The notes under the pieces: model-generated
Told to the model about the DNA's origin: nothing
The model's input: only the letters and a program-made list of their open reading frames with translations
The model's database searches: none
Shown here: positions 8,294-18,034 of the stretch, in pieces
Position numbering within the stretch: the stretch's first letter is position 1
Layout: each line of letters starts with the position of its first letter
NCBI RefSeq assembly: GCF_900177295.1
Contig: NZ_FWZX01000003.1
Coordinates: 51,677 to 115,676 of the forward strand
DNA from: Tistlia consotensis USBA 355
GTDB taxonomy: Bacteria; Pseudomonadota; Alphaproteobacteria; Kiloniellales; DSM-21159
Direction of reading: 5' to 3'
Length of the DNA: 64,000 bases
Translations under genes and position numbers: made by a program

Positions 8294-9232
8294 ATGCCGT
8301 CCTCGTCCTCTTCGGGCCACAGCCCGATCACCGTCTACGGCGCGATCGCCGCCAACCTGGTGATCGCCGCCGCCAAGTTCGTCGCCGCGCTGGCGACCGG
8401 CAGCTCCGCCATGCTGTCGGAGTCGATCCACTCGGTGGTCGACACCGGCAACCAGCTGCTGATCCTGCTCGGGCTCTCCCGCAGCCGGAAGCCGGCCGAC
8501 GCACGACATCCCTTCGGCTACGGCAAGGAGCTCTATTTCTGGAGCCTGATCGTCGCCATGCTGCTGTTCGGCATCGGCGGCGGCCTGTCGCTCTACGAGG
8601 GCTACCAGCACGTTCGGCAGCCGGTCGCCGTGACCGATCCGCTGTGGAACTTCGTCGTGCTCGGCGTCGCCTTCCTGGCCGAAGGCGGTTCCTGGCTGGT
8701 CGCGGTGCGCGAGATGATGAAGACGCGCCGCGGCCGGGACGACGCCTTCGACACCTTCCAGCGCAGCAAGGACCCCTCGGTCTTCGTGGTCGTCGGCGAG
8801 GACAGCGCGGCCCTCGCCGGCATCGTCATCGCCGCCCTCGGCGTCGGCCTGTCGCACTGGCTCGAACGGCCCTGGATCGACGGGCTGTCCTCGGTCCTGA
8901 TCGGCCTGGTGCTGATCTTCGTCGCGGTGCTGCTGATCTGGGAGAGCCGGGCCCTGGTGATGGGCGAGGCCGCCGACGCGGAGGTCGTCCAGCAGATCCG
9001 CCGCCTCGCCGAGGCCGACCCCGCGGTCGCCGCCGTCGAGCCGCCGCTGACCATGCAGCTCGGCCGCAACTCCGTGCTGCTGAATCTGGAGCTCCACTGC
9101 CGCCCGGAGCTGCCCGCCGACGCGGTCCTGGCCGCGCTCGCCCGCGTCGAGGCCGGCATCCGCGAGGCCTGCCCGACGGTCCGCCGGGTCTTCGTCAAGG
9201 TGGCGAACGGCGACGGGAGCGCCAACCCCTGA
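8294..9232 (+). CDS. Cation diffusion facilitator (CDF) family metal transporter
   Basis: A 312-aa inner-membrane divalent-metal/proton antiporter. The first metal-site motif is SESIHSVVDTGNQ in TM2 (H-x3-D) and the second is VVGEDSAALAGI in TM5 (ED). Six hydrophobic segments fall within residues 10-215, and a cytoplasmic metallochaperone-like domain (about 225-305) ends RRVFVKVANGD. The VFVVVGEDSAAL signature matches the ZnT9-like CDF branch, not FieF/ZitB, so the metal (Zn, Fe or Mn) is uncertain. It lies 11 bp after the BKACE gene and is probably cotranscribed, although no functional link is obvious. Confidence 0.92.
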   Translation: MPSSSSSGHSPITVYGAIAANLVIAAAKFVAALATGSSAMLSESIHSVVDTGNQLLILLGLSRSRKPADARHPFGYGKELYFWSLIVAMLLFGIGGGLSLYEGYQHVRQPVAVTDPLWNFVVLGVAFLAEGGSWLVAVREMMKTRRGRDDAFDTFQRSKDPSVFVVVGEDSAALAGIVIAALGVGLSHWLERPWIDGLSSVLIGLVLIFVAVLLIWESRALVMGEAADAEVVQQIRRLAEADPAVAAVEPPLTMQLGRNSVLLNLELHCRPELPADAVLAALARVEAGIREACPTVRRVFVKVANGDGSANP

Positions 9233-9321
9233 CGTTGCTTCGGCCGTCGCCGAAGCACTCCTGCCCGAGAGCCCGGCAGGCTCCGTCTCCCCGCCGCGGC
9301 GATCAGAGAAGGAGACCGGCC

Positions 9322-9666
9322 ATGCTCGACCCGAGGCTGCTGAACGAGGGCTTCGTCGTCGCCATCGCGATCGAGGCCAAGCCCGGCGAGGCCGACCGGG
9401 TCGCCGCCCTGCTGGCGGATCTTGCCGTGCCCTCGAATGCCGAGCCGGGCATGAAGGCCTTCCTGCCCTACCGGAGCCCGAGCGATCCGGCATCCTTCTT
9501 CATCTACGAGCTCTACCGCGACGAAGCCGCCTGGGCCGAGCACCAGGCGACCGCGCACTTCAAGGCGGCGATCCCGGAGCTCCTGAAGCTGGTCGCCCGG
9601 CGCGAGCGCACGCCCTTCGTCCCCTACGCTCCGCTGTGCCTCCCTACGCCAGCCCGCCCTGCCTGA
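9322..9666 (+). CDS. Antibiotic biosynthesis monooxygenase (ABM)-fold protein
   Basis: A 114-aa ferredoxin-like alpha/beta protein with the ABM-family pattern: [52 protein letters not shown] and [10 protein letters not shown]. Such small dimers are monooxygenases, isomerases or stress proteins (YgiN/LsrG-like). ATG 9322 has a GGAG-type ribosome site (AGAAGGAGA). Its last 23 bp overlap the convergent 3' end of ureG. Function within a pathway is unknown. Confidence 0.75.
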   Translation: MLDPRLLNEGFVVAIAIEAKPGEADRVAALLADLAVPSNAEPGMKAFLPYRSPSDPASFFIYELYRDEAAWAEHQATAHFKAAIPELLKLVARRERTPFVPYAPLCLPTPARPA

Positions 9667-10273
9667 GCACGAAGTCGGCGACCTCGGCGACGCCCTGGCC
9701 GGCCTTGAGGTTGGTGAAGAGGAAGGGCCGCTCGCCGCGCATCCGCCTGCTGTCGCGCTCCATCACGCCAAGGTCGGCGCCGACCAGGGGCGCGAGATCG
9801 ATCTTGTTGATGATCAGCAGGTCCGAGCGCGTGATGCCGGGGCCGCCCTTGCGCGGGATCTTCTCGCCGGCCGAGACGTCGATGACATAGAGCGTCAGGT
9901 CGGCCAGCTCGGGGCTGAAGGTGGCGGCCAGGTTGTCGCCGCCCGACTCGATGAAGCAGAGCTCGGCCTTGGGGAAGAGCGCGCGCATCTGTTCCAGGGC
10001 GACCAGGTTGATCGAGGCGTCCTCGCGGATCGCGGTGTGCGGGCAGCCGCCGGTCTCGACGCCCATGATCCGCTCGGCCGGCAGGGCGCCGGCGCGGGTC
10101 AGGATCTGCTGGTCCTCCTTGGTGTAGATGTCGTTGGTCACGACGAAGAGGTCGTGGCGGTCGCGCAGGTGCTTGCAGAGCGCCTCGACCAGCGCGGTCT
10201 TGCCGGAGCCGACCGGCCCCCCGATGCCGACGCGCAGGGGGCCATGATCGTGGGGGCCGGGAGTGGATGACAT
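9644..10273 (-). CDS. ureG: Urease accessory GTPase UreG
   Basis: A 209-aa SIMIBI-class GTPase that powers nickel delivery to urease in the UreD-UreF-UreG(-UreE) complex. The P-loop is [13 protein letters not shown] (about residues 16-28). The conserved [32 protein letters not shown] (nickel-binding CPH), [19 protein letters not shown] and guanine-specific NKIDLA motifs are all present. A short N-terminal HDHG extension is a modest His-rich segment. It is the last gene of the ure cluster, separated from ureF by a 187-bp gap that contains an inverted-repeat element. Confidence 0.97.
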   Translation of the reverse strand: MSSTPGPHDHGPLRVGIGGPVGSGKTALVEALCKHLRDRHDLFVVTNDIYTKEDQQILTRAGALPAERIMGVETGGCPHTAIREDASINLVALEQMRALFPKAELCFIESGGDNLAATFSPELADLTLYVIDVSAGEKIPRKGGPGITRSDLLIINKIDLAPLVGADLGVMERDSRRMRGERPFLFTNLKAGQGVAEVADFVLRQGGLA

Positions 10274-10354
10274 GGAGGGCCTCTTCGGTTGACTAGGGTC
10301 TCAGCGTGACCGGGCTGCGCTGTTCGCCGGATCGCCACGACGTCGCCCCCTTGT

Positions 10355-10438
10355 CCGTCATCCCCGCGAAGGCGGGGATCCAGAGCGGCCTGCTCGGAGC
10401 CTGTGCCCCTGGATCCCCGCCTTCGCGGGGATGACGGA
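10355..10438. repeat. Paired REP-like palindromic element between ureF and ureG
   Basis: TCCGTCATCCCCGCGAAGGC... at 10355-10383 is repeated in inverted orientation at 10409-10438 (ending ...CGCGGGGATGACGGA). Each half is itself a hairpin (CCCCGC-GAA-GGCGGGG). A degenerate copy occurs at 36001-36026. This resembles dispersed extragenic palindromes in proteobacteria. It could stabilise or attenuate the ure mRNA. Confidence 0.8.
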
Positions 10439-10460
10439 ATAAGAGGGGGCTGCCGGCCGG

Positions 10461-11177
10461 TCACGAGCGGAACAGTCGGCTGTACTGGGTCTCGTGGACC
10501 AGGGTCGCGATCTCGACCAGGAGGCCGGCCGAGCCGAGGTCCTCCGGATCGGCGGCGAGCGCCGCGGCGACGGCTTCGGCGACCGCCGGCTCCAGGCGTG
10601 CCAGGGCGCGCTGGCCGTCGGTCTGGCCGAGCAGGCCGAGCCGCAACGCGGCGCTGACCAGGTTGGCCAGCGTGCCCTGCAGGAAGCAGGCGAGGCCCTG
10701 CTCCGCGGCGATGCCGTGAGCGGCGCAGGCCGCCCCGGCTGCGACGGCCAGGCTGGCCGGCAGGCCGCGCGCGGCGAGCAGCGCGACCAGCGCGTCGAGC
10801 GCCGGCGCCGGCCAGACCGCGCGCAGGGTCGCCAGGAAGGCGCTGCCCTGCTGGCTGCTCTCCAGGGCCAGCTCGGCCGAGCCGCGCAGCGCCGCCGCCA
10901 GCCCGGCCGTCTCGGCCAGGGCCGCCCGGTCCCCCGCACCGGTCTCGCGGTGGGCGCGCAGGAACAGGATCGCCTCGCTGCGCAACGTGCCCTCGGCGAG
11001 GTCCGAGGCCAGCCAGTCGACCAGGCCGTCGAGATCGCCGATCCAGCCGGCCTCCAGCGCTGCCTCCAGGCCGTGGGAATAGCTGAAGCCGCCGACCGGG
11101 AAGGCCGGCGAGAACCAGGCCTGCAGGCGCAGCAGCGCCCCGGTCTCCGAAAGCCCCGCGGACGGCTCAGTGGTCAT
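10461..11177 (-). CDS. ureF: Urease accessory protein UreF
   Basis: A 238-aa all-helical UreF that acts as a GTPase-gating factor in nickel insertion. It shows the family pattern [20 protein letters not shown] (about residues 16-35), [11 protein letters not shown], and the C-terminal [19 protein letters not shown]. Length is typical (225-245). Its start overlaps the ureE 3' end by 11 bp. Confidence 0.96.
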   Translation of the reverse strand: MTTEPSAGLSETGALLRLQAWFSPAFPVGGFSYSHGLEAALEAGWIGDLDGLVDWLASDLAEGTLRSEAILFLRAHRETGAGDRAALAETAGLAAALRGSAELALESSQQGSAFLATLRAVWPAPALDALVALLAARGLPASLAVAAGAACAAHGIAAEQGLACFLQGTLANLVSAALRLGLLGQTDGQRALARLEPAVAEAVAAALAADPEDLGSAGLLVEIATLVHETQYSRLFRS

Positions 11178-11673
11178 GGTCGTGGTGATGATGGTGGCCG
11201 CCGCCCTGCCCCGCCGGGCCGGCGTAGGCGCCGCCTTCGGGCTGGAAGGGCGCCGTCGTCTCGACCACGGTGGCGCCGAGGCCGCGCAGCATCCCGGCGA
11301 TCACCGGATCGGGCCTGAGGCGCAGCACCGCGCCCGCCCCCTCCGGCGCCAGCTCGGTCGGCAGATGCCGGTTGCCGAGGTGCCAGGCCAGGCGCGCCAG
11401 GGTCAGGGGATCCCCGGCGCGCACCTCCATGACCGGCTCGGCCGCCGCGCGCACCGCGACCCAGCCGCCGGATTCGAGGCGCAGGCCGTCGCCCTCGGCC
11501 AGCGCGACGGCGCGCGGCAGGTCGAGCAGCAGCGCCGTTCCCCTGTCGCCGCTCAGCCGGATGCGCCGCCGGTGCCGCGCGTCGAAGTCGAGCGTGACGC
11601 TGTCGAGCGCCTCGCCGGCGGGCCAGTGCCCAGCCGGCGCGTGTTCGACCAGCCTGGGAAGAGGGTCGGTCAC
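11167..11673 (-). CDS. ureE: Urease nickel chaperone UreE with His-rich tail
   Basis: A 168-aa UreE that stores and hands nickel to UreG. Start: GTG at 11673 with GGGAGG 8 nt upstream. A longer ATG frame reaches 11784 but would read through the palindromic repeat block, so it is rejected. The N-terminal peptide-binding domain ([16 protein letters not shown], then [19 protein letters not shown]) and the metal-binding domain ([12 protein letters not shown], with the usual GNRH histidine) are clear. The C-terminus ends in a poly-His/Asp tail ([12 protein letters not shown]) typical of nickel-storing UreE. It is encoded downstream of the repeat block separating it from ureC. Confidence 0.95.
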   Translation of the reverse strand: MTDPLPRLVEHAPAGHWPAGEALDSVTLDFDARHRRRIRLSGDRGTALLLDLPRAVALAEGDGLRLESGGWVAVRAAAEPVMEVRAGDPLTLARLAWHLGNRHLPTELAPEGAGAVLRLRPDPVIAGMLRGLGATVVETTAPFQPEGGAYAGPAGQGGGHHHHHDHDH

Positions 11674-11682
11674 TCGGCAGAC

Positions 11683-11844
11683 CTCCCTCTCCGCCCCCCC
11701 GGGGGGCGGAGGGTCGGGGAGAGGTGGGGTCGCGGACTCTGAAGGAAGCGCCGGCGCCGGCCGAAAGGCCCGAAGGCCCCCCACCTCTCCGCGCGATAAC
11801 GCCGCGCTCCGCGCCCCTCTCCGCCCCCGGGGGCGGAGAGGGAA
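11683..11844. repeat. Palindromic repeat block between ureC and ureE
   Basis: Two inverted copies of a CCCCACCTCTCC...CTCTCCGCCCC-GGGG-CGGAGAGGG unit (about 11685-11729 and 11777-11843) face each other around a roughly 50-bp core. The same family fills 13915-14110. These look like dispersed MITE/REP-type elements and are not genes; open frames through here are artefacts. Confidence 0.8.
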
Positions 11845-11868
11845 ATTGGAACCGCGTTCATGGCCCCC

Positions 11869-13581
<1,713 letters not shown>

Positions 13582-13583
13582 GG

Positions 13584-13889
13584 TCAGAGCTCCCCCATCA
13601 CCGCCTGGTTGAAGCCGTAGACCTTGCGGTCGCCGAGGTAGGCGACCAGGCGCACCTCGCGGCTCTGGCCCGGCTCGAAGCGCACCGCCGTGCCGGCCGG
13701 GATGTCGAGACGCATGCCGCGCGCCTTGTCGCGGTCGAAGGCGAGCGCCGAGTTGGTCTCGAAGAAATGGTAGTGGCTGCCGACCTGGACCGGCCGGTCG
13801 CCGCTGTTGGTGACGGTCAGGGTCACGGCCTCGCGGCCCTCGTTGAGGACGATCTCGCCCTCGGCCGGAATGACTTCGCCCGGGATCAT
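13584..13889 (-). CDS. ureB: Urease beta subunit
   Basis: A 101-aa structural subunit starting [19 protein letters not shown], with [39 protein letters not shown] and the C-terminal [10 protein letters not shown], all standard for UreB. ATG 13889 has a strong GGAGGAAA ribosome site. The upstream frame to 14069 runs into the repeat block and is not used. Confidence 0.97.
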   Translation of the reverse strand: MIPGEVIPAEGEIVLNEGREAVTLTVTNSGDRPVQVGSHYHFFETNSALAFDRDKARGMRLDIPAGTAVRFEPGQSREVRLVAYLGDRKVYGFNQAVMGEL

Positions 13890-13914
13890 CGCTTTCCTCC
13901 CTTTCCCGCACTCC

Positions 13915-14110
13915 GCCCCTCCGGGCCCGTCCTCCCTCTCCGCCCCTCCGGGGCTGCTCTCCCTCCCCGCCCCTTCGGGGGGGAGAGGGTCGGGGAGAGG
14001 TGGGGAGCGGCGGCTCGGCCGGCGAGGAGGTCGGAGGTCGGGAGCGACGGGAAGGTCTGGATCCCCCACCTCTCCCTGCCCTCTCCGCCCCCCGGGGCGG
14101 AGAGGGAAAA
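13915..14110. repeat. Palindromic repeat block between ureA and ureB
   Basis: It contains short tandem GCCCCTCCGGG hairpins (about 13915-13980) and two facing copies of the GAGAGG-T-GGGG / CCCC-ACCTCTC unit (about 13965-14006 and 14062-14106) seen also at 11683-11844. The 253-bp gap interrupts an operon whose subunit genes are usually adjacent. No gene is visible. Confidence 0.8.
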
Positions 14111-14142
14111 CTTGACGAGATCACGCATGCTTACCGCACGCC

Positions 14143-14445
14143 TCACCGGATCGGCTGGTGGACGGTGACCAGCTTGGTGCCGTCCGGGAAGGTCGCCTCG
14201 ACCTGCACCTCGTGCAGCATCTCGGCGATGCCCTCCATGACCTGGTCGCGGCTCAGCACGCCGGCGCCGGCCGCCATCAGCTCGGCGACCGGGCGGCCAT
14301 CGCGGGCGCCCTCGACGACGAAGTCGGTGATCAGCGCGACCGCCTCCGGATAGTTCAGCTTGACGCCGCGCTCGAGGCGCCGGCGCGCGACCACGGCGGC
14401 CATCGCGATCATCAGCTTGTCCCGCTCCCGCGGCGTCAGATGCAT
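14143..14445 (-). CDS. ureA: Urease gamma subunit
   Basis: A 100-aa subunit starting [20 protein letters not shown], with [25 protein letters not shown] and the C-terminal [15 protein letters not shown], matching UreA throughout. It lies 45 bp after ureD. Confidence 0.98.
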   Translation of the reverse strand: MHLTPRERDKLMIAMAAVVARRRLERGVKLNYPEAVALITDFVVEGARDGRPVAELMAAGAGVLSRDQVMEGIAEMLHEVQVEATFPDGTKLVTVHQPIR

Positions 14446-14490
14446 GCCCCGCCCCTCCCCTCGGCGTCTTCGTTCAACTCGACCAGACCC

Positions 14491-15381
14491 TCAGCTCGAC
14501 CAGACCCTGGGCAGCCCCGGCCCGGCGCCGGGCACCAGGCCGCGCAGCACGGCCAGGGCCTCGACCACGGCGGCGCGCAGCGCCGCCGCCTCGCGCGCCA
14601 GCAGGCGGCAGAGCAGCAGGCCGGGCAGCGCCCCGACACCGGCCGTGACCCCGGCGAAGCCGTAGAGCCGCTCGCGCAGGGCCTCGACCAGCGGCTCGAG
14701 GCCGCTCTCGGCGACGTGGATCAGGGTCGCGACGGCGCCGGCGCCGCCGAGCAGCGCGCGGCGCGCCGCCAGGGCGGCGACCGGCCCCTCGAGCCTGAGG
14801 TTGTCGGCCCAGAGCAGGCGGCCGTCGCGGCGCACCCGCCAGACGTCGCGCAGCGCGCCTCGGCACAGCGTCTCGCCGTGGCCGGCACGGCCGAGCAGCA
14901 GCCATTCCAGCGCCGTCGCCCGGGCGCCGCCGCTCAGCTCCAGGGTCGTGGCGCGCGCCAGGCGCGCGCCGTCGAAGGCGATGGTCTCCTGCGGCAGCCA
15001 CTCCAGCAGGGCGCCGTCGGAGGCTGACAGCCGGGTCTCGATCAGCGCCGGCCGGTCGAGCGCGCGGTAGAGCTTCTCGGCGGCCTGGCTGGTCGCCCGC
15101 GCGGTGATCGCGCCCGACGCCTCGAAGCCCCAGGCCAGGCGGTCGCCGCCGGCGACGCCGCCGGCGGTGTTGACGAAGACCACCTCGGCGGCCGAGCGCC
15201 CCTCGACCCGCGGCAGCAGGGCCCGGCAGGGGCTCTTCTGCTCTAGCACGGCGAGCGCGGGCCCGGCCGGGCCGCGGCGCAGCACGACCCGAGCCGCGCC
15301 CGCGGCGCGCTGCAGGTCGGCGTCGCCGGTCGCGCCCTGTTCGGGACCCGGCAGGTCAGACCGTGAGGTGGCGGCGGACAT
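14491..15381 (-). CDS. ureD: Urease accessory protein UreD
   Basis: A 296-aa UreD/UreH scaffold that binds apo-urease and forms the tunnel for nickel transfer. Motifs: FVNTAGGVAGGDRLAW (about residues 68-83), TSQAAEKLYR, EWLPQETIAFDGARL and DVWRVRRDGRLLWADNLRLEG. Its 5' end overlaps urtE by 26 bp, tying the urea importer and urease into one transcription unit. Oddity: the 3' end carries a 17-bp tandem duplication (unit GGGTCTGGTCGAGYTGA); the stop falls in the first copy, leaving the second as 3' sequence. Confidence 0.95.
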   Translation of the reverse strand: MSAATSRSDLPGPEQGATGDADLQRAAGAARVVLRRGPAGPALAVLEQKSPCRALLPRVEGRSAAEVVFVNTAGGVAGGDRLAWGFEASGAITARATSQAAEKLYRALDRPALIETRLSASDGALLEWLPQETIAFDGARLARATTLELSGGARATALEWLLLGRAGHGETLCRGALRDVWRVRRDGRLLWADNLRLEGPVAALAARRALLGGAGAVATLIHVAESGLEPLVEALRERLYGFAGVTAGVGALPGLLLCRLLAREAAALRAAVVEALAVLRGLVPGAGPGLPRVWSS

Positions 15382-16051
15382 CGTCCTCGTCGAGCTGGTC
15401 GCGCGGGCCGGCGAGCAGGATCTCGCCGCGGTCCATGACGGCGAAGAAGTCGGCCAGGTCGCGGGCGAAGTCGAAGTACTGCTCGACCAGCAGGATCGCC
15501 ATGCCGCCGCGCTCGCGCAAGAGCTCGATGACCCGGCCGATGTCCTTGATGATCGAGGGCTGGATGCCCTCGGTCGGCTCGTCCAGCACCAGGAGGCGCG
15601 GCCGCGTCACCAGGGCCCGGGCGATGGCGAGCTGCTGCTGCTGGCCGCCCGACAGGTCGCCGCCGCGCCGACCGAGCATCTGCCTGAGGACCGGGAAGAG
15701 CTCGAAGATCTCCTCCGGCACGTTGCGGTCCTTGCGCGGCACCGCGGCGAAGCCGGTCTCCAGGTTCTCGCGCACGCTCAGCAGCGGGAAGATCTCGCGG
15801 CCCTGGGGCACGTAGGCGATGCCGCGCCGCGCCCGCTCGAAGGGCCGGAGCTTCGCGATGTCCTGGCCTTCCCAGAGGATGCGCCCGGCGCTGATCGGGT
15901 GCTGGCCGACGACGGCGCGCAAGAGGCTGGTCTTGCCGACGCCGTTGCGGCCGAGCAGGCAGGTCACCTTGCCGATCTCGGCACCGAGCGAGACCCGGCG
16001 CAGCGCCTGGGCGGCACCGTAGTGGAGATCGACCGCTTCGGCCTGCAGCAT
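15356..16051 (-). CDS. urtE: Urea ABC transporter ATP-binding protein UrtE
   Basis: A 231-aa LivF-like ATPase of the high-affinity urea importer. Walker A GRNGVGKTSLL (about residues 34-44), signature LSGGQQQQLAIARAL, Walker B LLVLDEPTEGIQPSI and switch histidine-position segment ILLVEQYFDFA are present. The EPTEGIQPSII string is characteristic of UrtE. It lies 4 bp after urtD and overlaps ureD. Confidence 0.96.
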   Translation of the reverse strand: MLQAEAVDLHYGAAQALRRVSLGAEIGKVTCLLGRNGVGKTSLLRAVVGQHPISAGRILWEGQDIAKLRPFERARRGIAYVPQGREIFPLLSVRENLETGFAAVPRKDRNVPEEIFELFPVLRQMLGRRGGDLSGGQQQQLAIARALVTRPRLLVLDEPTEGIQPSIIKDIGRVIELLRERGGMAILLVEQYFDFARDLADFFAVMDRGEILLAGPRDQLDEDDVRRHLTV

Positions 16052-16055
16052 CTTT

Positions 16056-16832
16056 CTAGCGCCCCAGGTAGACTTCGACGACGCGCTCGTCGGCGCTGAC
16101 GTGGTCGAGCGAGCCCTCGGCCAGCACCGAGCCCTCGTGCAGCACCGTGACGTGGACGCCGAGGTCGCGCACGAAGGTCATGTCGTGCTCGACCACCACG
16201 ACCGAGTGGTCGCAGGCGATCTCGCGCAGCAGGCGCGCCGTCTCCTCGGTCTCGGCGTCGGTCATGCCGGCGACCGGCTCGTCGACCAGCAGCAGGCGCG
16301 GATCCTGGGCCAGCAGCATGCCGATCTCCAGCCACTGCTTCTGGCCGTGCGACAGGCCGGCGGCCAGCGCGTCGCGGCGGTGGGTCAGGCGGATCGTCTC
16401 CAGGATCTCCTCGATCCGCCGCCGGCCCTCGGCATCGGTGCGGCCGAAGAGGATTGGGAAGACCCGGCGCGGGCCGGACAGCGCCAGGTCCAGGTTGTCC
16501 CAGACGGTGTGGCTCTCGAAGACCGTCGGCTTCTGGAACTTGCGGCCGATGCCGAGCGAGGCGATCGCCGCCTCGTCGAGCTTGGTCAGGTCGGTCGTGC
16601 CGCCGAAGTAGACCTCGCCGACGTCGGGCCGGGTCTTGCCGGTGATGACATCCATCATGGTCGTCTTGCCGGCGCCGTTCGGGCCGATGATGGCGCGCAT
16701 CTCGCCCTCGGCGACGGTGAAGGACAGGCCGTTGAGCGCCTTGAAGCCGTCGAAGGAGACCGAGACGCCGTCGAGGTAGAGCAGCGTGTCGCCGGCCTTG
16801 AGCGGCACGGCGGCGGGAACCTGCAGGGTCAT
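16056..16832 (-). CDS. urtD: Urea ABC transporter ATP-binding protein UrtD
   Basis: A 258-aa LivG-like ATPase. Walker A is GPNGAGKTTMMDVITGKTRP, the signature is LSHGQKQWLEIGMLL (His in the signature is usual for UrtD) and Walker B is LLLVDEPVAGMTDAETEE. ATG 16832 overlaps the urtC stop as ATGA; the upstream frame to 16958 reads the urtC C-terminus out of frame. Confidence 0.96.
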   Translation of the reverse strand: MTLQVPAAVPLKAGDTLLYLDGVSVSFDGFKALNGLSFTVAEGEMRAIIGPNGAGKTTMMDVITGKTRPDVGEVYFGGTTDLTKLDEAAIASLGIGRKFQKPTVFESHTVWDNLDLALSGPRRVFPILFGRTDAEGRRRIEEILETIRLTHRRDALAAGLSHGQKQWLEIGMLLAQDPRLLLVDEPVAGMTDAETEETARLLREIACDHSVVVVEHDMTFVRDLGVHVTVLHEGSVLAEGSLDHVSADERVVEVYLGR

Positions 16833-18034
16833 GATGCGCGCTCCGGAGCGGCGGGCCCAGCGGCCGGCGCCGCCGCGGGCGGCTCGGCATCCCCGCCGCT
16901 CTCGGCCAGGGTGCCCTCGCCGGTCGCGGCGGGCCCTCGCCAGCGCCGGCCGCGCCACAGCGCCGTCGCCGTGCCGACGATGCCCTTGGGCAGCAGCAGG
17001 GTGACCGCGACGAACAGGCCGCCCAGCGCGAAGAGCCAGAGCTCGGGCAGCACGCCGGTGAACCAGGTCTTGCCGAAGTTGACCAGGATCGCGCCGATGA
17101 TCGCGCCGATCAGCGTGCCGCGGCCGCCGACCGCGACCCAGATCACGACCTCGATCGAGTTGGCCGGCGCGAACTCGCTGGGATTGATGATGCCGATCTG
17201 CGGCACGTAGAGCGCGCCGGCGACCCCGGCCATGCAGGCCGAGAGGGTGAAGACGAAGAGCTTGTACATCTCGACCCGGTAGCCGAGGAAGCGCGTCCGG
17301 CTCTCGGCGTCGCGCACCGCGACCAGCACGCGGCCCAGCTTCGAGCGCACGACACAGGAGGCGATCAGGTAGCCGAGGCCGAGCGCGACGGCGGTCGCGA
17401 CGAAGAGACCCGCGCGCGTGCCCTCGTCCTGGATCGGGAAGCCGAGGATGTCCTTGAAGTCGGTCAGGCCGTTGTTGCCGCCGAAGCCCATGTCGTTGCG
17501 GAAGAAGGCGAGCAGCAGGGCGAAGGTCATCGCCTGGGTGATGATCGAGAGGTAGACGCCGGTGACCCGCGAGCGGAAGGCGAACCAGCCGAACACGAAG
17601 GCCAGCAGGCCCGGCACCAGCAGCACCATGACCGCGGCGAACCAGAACTGGTCGAAGCCGTGCCAGTACCAGGGCAGCGTCTTCCAGTTCAGGAAGACCA
17701 TGAAGTCCGGCAGGACCGGATTGCCGTAGACGCCGCGGGTGCCGATCTGGCGCATCAGGTACATGCCCATGGCGTAGCCGCCGAGCGCGAAGAAGGCGCC
17801 GTGGCCGAGCGAGAGGATGCCGCAGAAGCCCCAGATCAGGTCGACCGAGAGCGCCAGCAGGGCGTAGCAGAGGTACTTGCCCAGCAGCGTGACCGCGTAG
17901 GACGGGATGTGCAGGCCCGAGCCCGCCGGCGTCGCCAGGTTGAGCAGCGGCACGACGACCGCGACCGCGGCCAGGACGGCCAGGAAGACCAGGGCGCGGC
18001 GGTCGAGGCCGCGCAGCAGGAAGGCGGTGATCAC
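16829..18034 (-). CDS. urtC: Urea ABC transporter permease UrtC
   Basis: A 401-aa LivM-like permease with about nine hydrophobic segments. Motifs include LSVDLIWGFCGILSLGHGAFFALGGYAMGMYL, FRSRVTGVYLSIITQA and VAVGGRGTLIGAIIGAILVNF. The C-terminal 40 residues are a Pro/Ala/Gly-rich cytoplasmic tail (GDAEPPAAAPAAGPAAP). It overlaps urtB and urtD by 4 bp each. Confidence 0.95.
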   Translation of the reverse strand: MITAFLLRGLDRRALVFLAVLAAVAVVVPLLNLATPAGSGLHIPSYAVTLLGKYLCYALLALSVDLIWGFCGILSLGHGAFFALGGYAMGMYLMRQIGTRGVYGNPVLPDFMVFLNWKTLPWYWHGFDQFWFAAVMVLLVPGLLAFVFGWFAFRSRVTGVYLSIITQAMTFALLLAFFRNDMGFGGNNGLTDFKDILGFPIQDEGTRAGLFVATAVALGLGYLIASCVVRSKLGRVLVAVRDAESRTRFLGYRVEMYKLFVFTLSACMAGVAGALYVPQIGIINPSEFAPANSIEVVIWVAVGGRGTLIGAIIGAILVNFGKTWFTGVLPELWLFALGGLFVAVTLLLPKGIVGTATALWRGRRWRGPAATGEGTLAESGGDAEPPAAAPAAGPAAPERAS

